Positions 23,749-35,700 of a DNA stretch of 64,000 bases are shown one piece after another; within the stretch, counting starts at the first letter, position 1; every line of letters begins with the position of its first letter. The notes beneath the pieces were generated by a model, which was not told where the DNA came from, searched no databases, and saw only the letters and a list, made by a program, of their open reading frames with translations. Origin of the DNA: Lepisosteus oculatus (taxonomy: Eukaryota; Chordata; Actinopteri; Semionotiformes; Lepisosteidae); contig NC_090698.1 in the NCBI RefSeq assembly GCF_040954835.1, positions 50,726,284 to 50,790,283 on the forward strand, read 5' to 3'. The translations under genes and the position numbers were made by a program.

Positions 23749-26700
23749 CTGCAAAGAATAAAAATCTGTATCAGAAAGATGTAAAAAGAAAATCATGAAT
23801 TTAACACCGATAGCACATGGTACATGGTAAATAAACAAATGGTAAATTCTAAAACCAACTACAGTACATGTTTACTGGAAAAATCTAATTTAAGGAAGTT
23901 TCACTAGCAAGGATAAAAGAAAATGTGTTATTCATTGACTTAATACCGAAAAACAACTTCAGTGCATACTATTTCTAATTATTTTAAACACATTACCAAT
24001 AAACGGAAACATCAAATGTTTTTTGATGCAGTTATTTTCATGAATGAAGAATGTTGGTGTTTACAAACCAATTTTTTTGTTTTGTCAAATACTTTACCTG
24101 AATTCTAATGAACCGTGGTCGAGCATAGTTTGGTAAGTGTTTCACTACGTGTTCGTACAGCCTTCCCCCATCAAAACTGAAGCCAGGCCTTAAAATGATA
24201 GCTGCCATTCCTGTTTTGCCTTCATGACCTGTAGAAAAAAACAGCCATTTTCTGCAATTCAGTTTTCCTAAATGTTCCTTACAACAGGTTTTACCTCCAT
24301 TGAAGAGCAGTAATCCAGATTTATCCTAATCCTAAATGTGCGTCAGATAAGCTTCAGAAAAGTAGGTTTTACCTTATGTTTTAGAAATTATTGTTATGTG
24401 TTTGGGATATCTGGCACACAGTGGTATCTGCATTGCTTGCTAGAAAGGGGTATCTTTTGTTACTCACACCCATATATTACCAATCTATCGCCTTCACAAC
24501 TCAAGATAATCTAGAAAGACAGCAGACCCAACTGAACAGCAACCAAATAATTACAAAATATTTGGAACTGTATATTCCCTGAGCTGATGAGCAAACTCCT
24601 ATAACCAACAGTGTACTTAAATGGGGAGAATCTCCTCAAGAACAGGAGAGGGTAGAAGACAGAAAGAGTATCAGAGAGACTGGAGCGAAAAGGTTTCCAA
24701 TCTCCACCACTGGAGTTTTCACTGATGGCCCAGAATCTTTTCAGTATTGGGCATTAAAGGGAATACGTATAAATGTAAGGAAAGAAACTGTATTTTTCAT
24801 ATTTGTAGAAATATATCATTGCATTTTCAGGTCTAACAGGCAAATATATTTATCTGGATGCATTTTTGTATAGACCCATAGACCAATGACTCTAGCCTTT
24901 TAGCAACAGGTTAGATCGCAGGTTCATTAATGGGGGATTGCTTATTTTATCAAAGTAGGTGTCCTTCTTCTTACAAGGATTTAAGACTATTACCGAGTAC
25001 AGTAGGGTTTTCAGGGTTATTCAGTAGTAATTCAGTATGCAAAGGCTGGATTTGTTGGGCTCGGGAATTCACTCAAATTGTACATAGTAGCCTGCAAATA
25101 CTATCCGTCCATCATTTACCTACAGACACTTCATGTTAAGGAGAGTCACAACTTGCCTTCACAGAACACACACACAAGAACAATTTAGAGATACCAGTTA
25201 CCCTAATCAGCATGCCTTTAGATGGCTGGAGGAAACTGAAGCACCTGGTGAAAAGCCCATATAAACATGGGAGGACATACAAATATAAGGCATTCCTGTC
25301 TAATTATTTATCCTGTATGGCACTCATTGTAATAAGCATGGAATGGCAGAAGTAACAGAGTTTTAAGGACATCTCTGAGGAACCAATACTCCTCTGATTG
25401 TATCTGAATATCAGCAGAAGTATTTGCATATTTAGAAATCATTTTAATCACCCCTCTGAACAAAGTTTTCCAAAATCAACAACAGGCAAAATGATATAGT
25501 GTTCTTGCTTACAACACCTGACAATGGAGGAAAAATGACTTAGAACTTCTGGTTTTGGTCACAATGTCTCAAAATTGATATTGCTTCTTCAAACGTTTAT
25601 AACCTTTTCAGTCCTGAACAAAGTAAAAACTCTTCAAAATAGTTTAATGAAGTTAATGAAGTTAAAACCTTAACAGTACCTTCAAAAAGCCACCCCAATA
25701 TACTTCTTCAGAATCAGCAGTTATAAATAATCAAGAGGCACTTCTTTATGTGAACAGGTTTGGGAGAAGAGCACAATTTAACTATGCTACTGAAACTGAA
25801 ACCCTGATGCCTTTCAGAAACCAGTGGGACGAGACCCTTGGGTTAATAATAAGCTACCAGTTACCAAATGGGCTAGATAGGCCTCCTTTTGTTTGGAACC
25901 ATTCTGGGTTACTTACAGTATGATCTTATGAAAAGGATTTTGGCTTTTATAAAAAATGCGACATTACCTGGAACTTCAACACCATACACATTTGCCTCTT
26001 GTATAAAGTCCATCCATCCAAGAAAGTCAGCTACTTCAATAGTCGCAACATTTTCTCCTTTCCAGCTAAAAATGATATTAGAAAAATATTATGGAATTCT
26101 TCAACAAACTGCATTTTTTCCTACAGTACAATAAGACCATTCCATAATGCAAAATGTGAATACGTCTAACCTTTAAAATCAGATGTCTATGTTTACAAAG
26201 TACATGCCATAATGTTTTTTATAACATTGTGTATATTAAATAAATATGTATATGTTTAACAATACAATAAAACTGTACAGTGCAGTACATAAGTATTTGG
26301 ACAGTGACACAATTTGTGCTGTTTTGGCTCTGTACTCCAGCACATTGGATTTGAAATGAAAAAATGATTATGAGGTTAAGGTGCAGAATGTCAGCTTTAA
26401 TTCGAGGGCATTTACGTCTATATTGGTGAACCATATAAAAATCACAGCTCTTTTTATACATAGTTACATAGTCCCCCCCCCCCCATTTCAAGGGACCAAA
26501 AGTAAATATTTTCTTGCCAATTAATAATCTTTTTAATTTTGTACCGGAATGTGTCTCCAATTCTGTCTTTGAAGTAAATGAAGTTTTCATGGTCCTCTGC
26601 CAACAGGTCTCCAGTGTTAAAATAGACGTCTCCTTTCCTGAAGACATCCCTTAGCAGCTTTTTTTCTGTGAGATTCTTGTTGCCAACATAACCAAAAAAT

Positions 26701-29700
26701 GGGCTTTTTGAGTTTATCTGGGACAGGAGGAGTCCAGTCTCACCTACACAAAAACAAAAACATGGGAATGTTCACTAATAGCATGTCAATTAATGTACCA
26801 AGTATGTCTTTGAACTGTGGGATGAAACTGGAGCACCTGGAGGAAACCCATGCAAACACAGAGAGAAGCTGAAAAGTTCCACACAGACCTCACCCCAGGT
26901 CTGGAATTTAAACCCATGCCACGTAACAGTATGTTATGCACAAACCAATTGTTTGAGTAATACAGTAAGTCTTACTTCAACACCACTTTGTCCAACTCAA
27001 ATGTAATTACACATAAAAGCATAAACTGAAACAAATTTCAGTCGCACAAGAAAGCTTTGTCTACAAGCAATCATACGCAGTCCACACATATCCAAGCTAA
27101 CACACACTCTAGAATCTTCCAGTAATCTCCAGCATTCCTAAACCACTGCACACTCACTCAGCCTTGTGTACACTGTTATCGCGAGAAGTTCAGTGAAGTC
27201 GCAATTGCCTTTTTTGTACTTTTAGTTTATACAGTTTTCAGGTATCCATATTTATTATATAACGTTAGCTTTCTCCAACATATATTTGTTTAATAGAGGA
27301 ACGTAACCCCCCCGTGTTGAAAAAGGGTGTTCTGTACTATGATTGTACTATAGCTAGGGAAATATGGATCACTGGTTAGATTTCTAAACACAGTGCCATG
27401 GGATCAAGACCCTAGTACACACTTTGCTGCTGTACATCCTTGAGAAAGGTTCCATTCAGCAAACTTATTTCAGTAACAGGCATATGCAGAACTCGTTTTA
27501 TTGCTTAATTTTAAAATTACACAATGTATTCGCTTAATGTATTAATGTCAGGATTTGGTTTGTAGCACAGTAATGAACAGTAGATAAAAGGTCACAACAG
27601 TTTATAAAAGATTATTTTTTTCCCTGATACCTTTTCTCATATTCTTTAATACCCTTGTACAGAAATGTATTTTCTTACCGTTCTTGACATGTTCACAAAA
27701 GCCCTGCTCATTTCGTACAGGTTCATCATTCTCTAGATCATACTTCACCAATTCGTACTGAAAAAACAACTAGAATACAGAAGAAACTATTAGACAGAGT
27801 TTGAAGTTTATTTACTGATATACTGTAGACAAAAACTTGCCTCTATCAAAAGGAAACTTGGAAACTTGAACCATTCTTTCTTTTTTGTAAACTGAATTAG
27901 AGAATCCTTAACAGGTTTAAAAAAAATCACAAAATCTGAATTATTGTATTTACTGTAAGTACCTGACTTTCTTTATACTGGAACCAGTTCATCTATTTAA
28001 AATATAAATTTGTATTAACATTGTACCCATTTCAAGCCTGAATAGAAAAATGCTTTCAGTAGAAATGTCTTGACTGGTACCACAATTTGTTCTTTAGAAG
28101 TAATTCAGTATGCGACATCACAAATATCGCATCACTGTCTAAAATATAAAACTGACAAGCTGACACCTGCTATATCCACCAGGGGGCTCACTGAAACCAC
28201 AAAATCCACCTCATCCCTAATTCTTCATCGCCAATGTGTCAAGGCTGTAGAAACATAAGACACCCACTCAAAGAGTGCTTTCTATCGTGTGTGAAATGTG
28301 TCTAATACTTTAAAGTTCAGAACTTCCTAACAACACTGCTTCGTGTCAAATAGGTTTATTATTATTATTTTATATATTTTATAAATCTGACACAGATTTT
28401 CCATTCACTAATTACAACAGAACTAAATAAAGAGCGTGAGTATTTTTATGCTCGATTCAGGACAATCAGCACATATGATCAATTATGAATCCTGAACAAT
28501 TCTAAACCAAATAAAGTGTTTTTTTTCCATGTTACAATTAACATGTGATGACCATTCACTCTTCCTATCTTTTGGTACAAATTTAATGTGTTTCTGATTT
28601 CAGTCATTTTCCTTTAGAAAGCTAAGTATAAATAAGATAAAAATAACCCAATGCCCTAGTCCTGCAAGTGCCACCATGCCTCCCAAATTAAGAACTTCAG
28701 CAGCAATAATCCAGAAGTAGTCGACCCTGGCACTTCATTCCATTGCAATTCTGAATTACAGTTAATCCTAAATTACCAAAGTGTTCATCAGCATCAGGGT
28801 TAATTAAGCGAGTAAGCTTCAATTCATTAATTTATTGAAAGGCTCAAAGGCCTACAATAACAGGGAAAGAAGTTCCAAAGGTGGCTACATGTGCAGTAGT
28901 TCATGGGAATGCATAGATAATTTCTCCCGCTAAAAGCACATAATTTTCAATCTAGATCAAGACAGATGTGATCTAATGTGAGAAGCAGCCCTTGAATCAT
29001 TAAGATACAACAGGTAATAGTAAGCGAGTGAGACCAACATCTTCCAATGTCACTGCTAAGAGAACAGTGCTCTTCCAAAAATGTTTTAACCTACAAATTT
29101 CCACTTCCTACACACCTGTGACTAATTAGCTTGTCGTTGTGGTCACTTTTAATTAAAAACTTATGGTATGACACGGGATGTGCTCGGCAGGTAGGTGGAT
29201 ATAGAGTGATGCGTTGCCTCGGCAACCACAACTGAGAGGAGTGAGTGCCGAAGAGCGTCAGCTGTGGAAGCACTTCAAGGGTAGGCTGAATACTTCCAAG
29301 AGCGGACACCAAGTCAAGATGTCAGTCCTGCGGTGCAGTGCCTACCACATGAAATCAGGTCTCCCATGTACTGAGGCTCAGCGGTGAGAGGGCTGGGTGT
29401 GAGGAACCGTGAACAAAGAGCTCAGCGAGATGAGAGACCTTAATCCGGATTTCAAGGGAGACTGAATGGGGTAGTGGCATGGGCAAGTTGGAGACTGGGC
29501 CTGAGAGTCTGCGAGCCAAGAGCCCAGAGGTTTCTGACTATGTGTGCCACATGTCTTGATTTCAACGAGAGGGCCAGGTACATCACCACTCTCAGAGGAG
29601 AGGGCGTAGAAAGTTAGAAACAAGAGTGTTCCCCAGCAGGCTGAAAGGGGTGTGTCCAGATGAATGCATACATCTGTTCAAGTCAATGCCAGCCACAACC

Positions 29701-32700
29701 CCCGTGGCATCGCACACTTTAAAGCAAAAAGGTAGATAGGTCTGAACTTGTTTCTTTGTTCATTCTGTTTGTTATTTAGCAACAACAGCATACATCACTA
29801 CTGGAATATGAAAGTACATGTTTTCAACAAAAGGAGATTTTCTTTTATGTAATCTTTATTTAGCTATAAAATAAATCCACACTGAACAAACATCAGTATG
29901 TCCAGAATTCAGCCAGAATCCTGACATGGTCTTGCAAGTGACCACATTACACCTGTCCAGGAGCCACTGCACTGGCTTCCTATGAGGCTACTTTGTCGAC
30001 TTCAAAATACTCATGCTCACCTATCCTCAGTATGCGTCTCTAATCTCCTGTCTGTCCCCCAAGCCAGTCTACGCTCAATGGGTGACAGGGTCTTCTCCTG
30101 TCAATCCACCCATTTCTTAGCCACTTCATCCAATCCAAGTTGGCAGGGGAGATGAAGCCACAAGAAATGGGTGCAAGGCAGGATACACCCTTGACGGGAC
30201 ACCAGTTCATCGCAGGGCATAAACAGACACAGACACGCAAACACTCACAACAGTTCACCTAACAAATATCTCTTTGGGCTGTATGAAGAAACTGGGGTCA
30301 GAAATACAGGTAGGCTTTAAATGTAATTGTGTTCATAGATGTTGTAAGTGTCATATTAAGAAGAGAAAGAAGAATGTTCAGCCAAAGGTTAAGCAGACTC
30401 AAAAAGTTGAGCAAGCTTAACAGAACACTGTACTGTGTACTTCAAAATATTTTATTAGCACTTATCAAAATGCTGGCATACACAATCCTTCATCAGGACT
30501 TGAGTGTCATACTAAAATTCAGGCACATTTTTTAATCCAAGTGTTAAAAAAGCATGTATCAAAACCAAAAAGGTGTCAGTCCATATATTCACAAATTCAG
30601 AAGCTATTTTTTTACTGTGCTTCTTTTTTTTCAAACCATAGCTATACATAAATGATAAATGAAGACTACCCAATATGTTCTTTAACCTGCGCTTAAAAAG
30701 AATAATTAAGTAATGATTAAGTAGTTCAGTAGACTATTATGTAGTAGTGCCCAACAGTATTTGGCCTCCCCATAGCCATGGAATCCTCTGCTTTCTTTTT
30801 AATGCAATAGGCTTTTCATCTCTTGGGTAGCCCTAGAAAAAATACAGCGATCCTTAAGGACTAAGAACAATATTGAGAATGAGAAACTGGAGCAAGCATA
30901 GCTTACTTCTGTGCTCTCTCCATTGTCTGTTGCGCACAAAAGGCAATGACACTGCAAAGCTCATCTAGATCCCTTAATTCCAGCACTCTGGACCGAATGC
31001 AACTCTTTCAATTCATTAAGTAAAACCTGAAATATTATCACATTGACTTTTCACCTAGTTCTTTTTCTTTTCAGATTTGGGCACAGAAGCACAGTCTGTG
31101 CCTCTTAATTACATTCATCTGTTCACAAGACTTCAAGTGAATGAAATACAGTACAAACTAAACCTACTGACCATTTTTCCTAAACATAAGCTTCATGAAG
31201 ATATCGCATTTAAATCCATTCTGTGATTGTGTCTAATAAACTATTTTTGTAATCCATAAATGTGGGATGATGACAATTTAAGAATGTTAAAAATACGCTA
31301 AAATTATGTTGTGAATATTACTGAAGAGACAGGCTTATAGTCATGCATTATAATCTCTCAACATTATTGCTAAGTTGCCAATTACCAGTAAAACAGATTT
31401 AAAAAATGACATTGCTGATTAATTCTAATACATTAAAGTGCTCTTCATTATCACACAAAAGAGAAATAATAACGATACTGTTTACTGTTTACTGTTTACT
31501 GTTTACTAATGATGGCTTTAACCAAACCAACTCGCATTCAAAAAGTAACAAAAAAGCATTGTAAACAGTGTGTATAGAGAAATTTAAATTTCATCCAGTA
31601 AATGTGAAAGAAAATCACAACAATCCTGTGGAACAGATTCTCAACCAGGTGTCACAGGTGTGGTGCATACGATACCTCACCACATTGGTAGGAGTGGGAA
31701 AAAATAAAAATAAATTTCAATACTCAGTAATAACTGCTGTCACTTGACTTATAAGGGAAGCTGTACCTCTAAACCTGTATAAAGCACTGTTTTGTCAGAC
31801 ACCAAATAGTTTGCAACTGTCGGAGAGCAGCAATGGAAAAATTACACTGAAAGCCTCAGTAAATCAAGTAAACTGGGATCTCTAAACATGCAAAACATTA
31901 TTTTGTTGTGTTTACAACAAGTCACCTTAACATTGTATTAAAAACACAGTATCCAGAGTGATCTTTTACTAACACAAAGATCTACAGTACTTAAGCATGA
32001 AGTACTTTTAACCATTACTGGGTAATGATGCAAAAACAGCAGAATGTTTCAGAACGTATGTTGGGTAAACATATGTTAGGTAATCTTTAAAAACCTTCAA
32101 GATTAAGGGTATAAAACCTTCTGTTATTTTCAAAACAGAAAAAAAGTATATTTTGAATGTGTTAGATGAATATGAGGTATCCTGTTTCATTGATTTTCAT
32201 TACATTACAATCCCTGAATCACCTTCTCATCTCTCTGTCATCATATTTGCTGTTCTTTGACAGATTTCCACCCAAATAATAAATATGGATCATTACACCA
32301 AATCAAAGTGTTAATCAAAATACGACAGTGATTACAATAAAATCATTATTGTTAAAAAAATGGCCCTACAAATATTCTCATTTATTGTATCAGCTGCAGC
32401 AGAACAGGACTCACCTTGTAAAAGAAATTGGAACGACCAATAGCTCCTATTTTCCCAGTGTGGTTCATAAAGCAAACATTTCCTTCAGTTGAACCATATA
32501 GCTCACACATCTTAATGTTCCCAAAGCGATCAAGAAACTCCTCCCAAATATCCTGCCGCATTCCATTCCCAACAGCCATGCGAACTTTGTGGTCTTTCTC
32601 ACCTTCTTTCTGTTAAAGCAAAAAATACAGGGGAATTTTAAAATCAACACATTTCTGCTTTTCAAACTTCAGGTAAGAGATACACCATACCTTTTACCAC

Positions 32701-35700
32701 CGGTAAGGGTAAAAGGTCCTTTTAACTGTATGCTGTTCTAAATTAACCCCACATAAACTCAAAAAAATTCCACAACAATTAGACTTCTGAATTAGACGTG
32801 ACTCCAACATACTGTATGTCGGATTTGGCTTTAAAATGAAGACGAAGACTTGTGACTTGTGATGGAAGCCACTCAGAGGTGAACAATCATTTTGAAAGAT
32901 CTACAAAGCTCAGTGGCTGAGAGTGGAGGAAAGGTGCATCAGTAAACTATATCGAGAGCTCTGTATAACACTGGCCTGTATGGGTGGGATGAAACCATTA
33001 CGCAAAAAGAACCACCTCAAAGCCCTTCTGGAGTTTGCCAGACAGCACGAGAATGACCCAGCCAAGGTTTTGGAAAAAGGTTCTGTGGTCAGACCAAGAT
33101 AGAGCTTCTTGGCCAAAATTCAAATATCCATGTGTAGCACAAACATAACACTGCCTATACCCAAGGAAAAAACATCTCTTCATATGAAGTATCATGCTGC
33201 AGAGATCCTTGTCATCAGCAGGGACTGGGAATCATGTTAGAAATGAAGGAAAAATGGATGTAGAAAGGGAAATACTGCGAGGGAACATGTTTAAGTCTGC
33301 TAAAAATTGATTTGGAAATTAAGGTCCACAAGTGCTGTCCAATAACCCTGAATAAATTTGCCAAGAGCAAAGGGTGAACATCAATCCATGTGAGCATGTG
33401 AGCTGGCAATATACTTATTAGAAATATACTTAAATACTTATTGGAAATGGATGTGTAAGTACCATCCGTAATCCAGAAACATTTGAAAACTTTTAAGGGT
33501 TTGAAGACTTTTGCAAGACACTGGAAATACAGGAGGAGACATACAGGAAATGAAGGAGAAAGAAGAAGGGAGTGAACAACATGGATAAGAAACATCAATG
33601 GGCTATAAGAATAACAAGCAGATTCTGCCCAAGCAATATGCAGTGTGAAAGAGTACTGAAGTCTTAACATTATTACAAGAGAGCTTTCTGTCTTATTTTA
33701 GGACATTCTTATTTTTGAAATGTTGAGATCTTTTGGCTAAAAGCATTTCTTTAACATCAGTGATGCATGGCTATAACAGGGAAAATGGTTGATTTGTTTT
33801 GTATTGTCTAAGTTTGGGCCTGGTTACTCTCCAACACCAGAAATGTGCCAATGAATAAAAGGACATGCATGCCATATAACACTGTTATTTCCCATACATG
33901 CATTTCATGTTTTTGTGTTATACGTTTAATCAGGTTATCTTTATCTTTTTCATAATGATTTGACTTAAGCTCCACCTCCAAATGATACCAAGGTCAATGA
34001 CCGCATGGAATAGATGTACCCTTTAATATCTGGACTGATCTTGGAAAGTTTACACAGTACACATTTCACTCAGTACACACATTAGAAAGAAATATCTAGA
34101 ACAAAAACAGGAATATTGATTTTTTTTGTCTTTCTTCAAAAGTCAGTTTATTAAGTTGTAACACACCTAGGATGTAAAGTTCTCTTTAGGATCCATTAAG
34201 TAAGATGCAGGTTTTACTTTTTTTTGTCCTGTTAAGGCATTGAAGTAGCATAGTTTTTATATTATAGGGACAGAATACTGAATTTTCTAGATCTGTATTA
34301 AGTAGTGCAGTTTCTAGATCTGTAGTAAGTAGGCCTCTGGAACACAAGGATTGTAAATGACTGTATTTTGGTGTCACGGTTGTACAGTTGTCTTTACCTA
34401 ATTTATTACAGAGTTGTGCTGTATTTTGTTAGTTATGATTAGTTATACAATGATCCCACTATTTTATATACTTACTGTTTTAAGGGTATAAAAATGAAAA
34501 TAATCTAAATGAGGTACTGTATTTAAAACTATATTGTAAAGCCTGAGAATAAGGTCCTTAATTTATATTCCACATTTTTGCAAGAAAACTATGATTGTTT
34601 ACGAATATGATTCTTTACAGTTTATGTTTACATGAGAATTAAATGAAGCGTCATGCAAGCAATTTACTATTAAGTACTTATCTGCATTTATAGCCTTCTA
34701 AATGCATGTAAGCAAGCTGATAGGTTTGACCTGTCTCCACTCACTGTAGCAAAGAATGTGTTGTTTGTGAATTACCCCTTTGTCATTCACTTGATTGGTT
34801 TTTAATTACCCAAGGAACACTGTACCACTGTGGAGAAACTGGAGAGTATTATTCAGTCATTGAACACATCTACTGTAAGTTCTAAAATAATAAGGCCATT
34901 ATTTTTTATATTCATATACTTTATGATCTATAAAAACAACAGAATAAGAAGACATGGCTTTCTAATAGGCTTTGCTGTTTGAGGTTCTTAAATCTAAACC
35001 AGGGATCTGTAGTTTCAGGTCCCACTCATGTAAGTTACTTCATGCTGATTGTTCCAATGCTATTTATATAGATTTAAATCATAATACTGTTAATAGTGCT
35101 GATAATTTTTATTATTAATGTTGCTACTGTATATTGTGGATTTATTGTCTCTATTTCATTGAAAATTCAACGGGTAATAATTAGCCAATTCCTTATCTCC
35201 ACTGTATTCCAGAACCACAGTACATGCTGTAGGTCTCTCATGTAATTCTAACAGTGAGGGAGGGAGAGTGAACGAAACAAAGAGATCTTTGAGCTGGGGG
35301 GCTTGATTTTCTGTTCTGTACCCATAAAGGAAGATGGGCAGCTTTGCATTGCAACAAAAGCCTGTTTGATTACACAGTCTTGAAATAAGAACAATTTAGC
35401 TTACTGTTGGCCAAGAATTCAATTAATGTTGTCTAGTACATTTGTATCTTGTTGTTGTTCAGAAATATTTCTATAGGCAGACATGTTGAGTTACATATAC
35501 TCAACAGGCTTTGAGTTACTTTAATTTAACAGGGAAAATACATATACTGTGACAATTATATATGAATACATAACAGGACTGTTAATAATGTTTCCTTTAA
35601 GTCTGAAAAATGTCCACAGTAGGAGATGATTCAAAGTTTACTTAACCTTAATGTTCTATTTAGACTATGTGAAACGTTCCAGCACATTTTTAATCTAAAA

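Larger units (their letters stand above)
27770..32414 (-). other. slc27a6 intron 5
   Basis: A 4.6-kb intron with a GC-richer block (29170-29720), an L2 LINE fragment (29893-30098), a fish interspersed repeat (30099-30300) and a short 7-base tandem repeat (31476-31506). Confidence 0.8.

Noticed and set aside
26219-26544. Extension of slc27a6 exon 7 as a longer open frame into the intron
   Set aside because: The extra codons come from the transposon relic. Phase and homology to exon 8 require splicing at 26545.
29378-29623. 81-codon minus-strand frame
   Set aside because: It lies inside the GC-richer intron block without domain, splice context or conservation evidence.
33215-33670. 151-codon minus-strand open frame
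   Set aside because: It lies antisense to the Tc1-like relic and has no domain; it is a chance frame.
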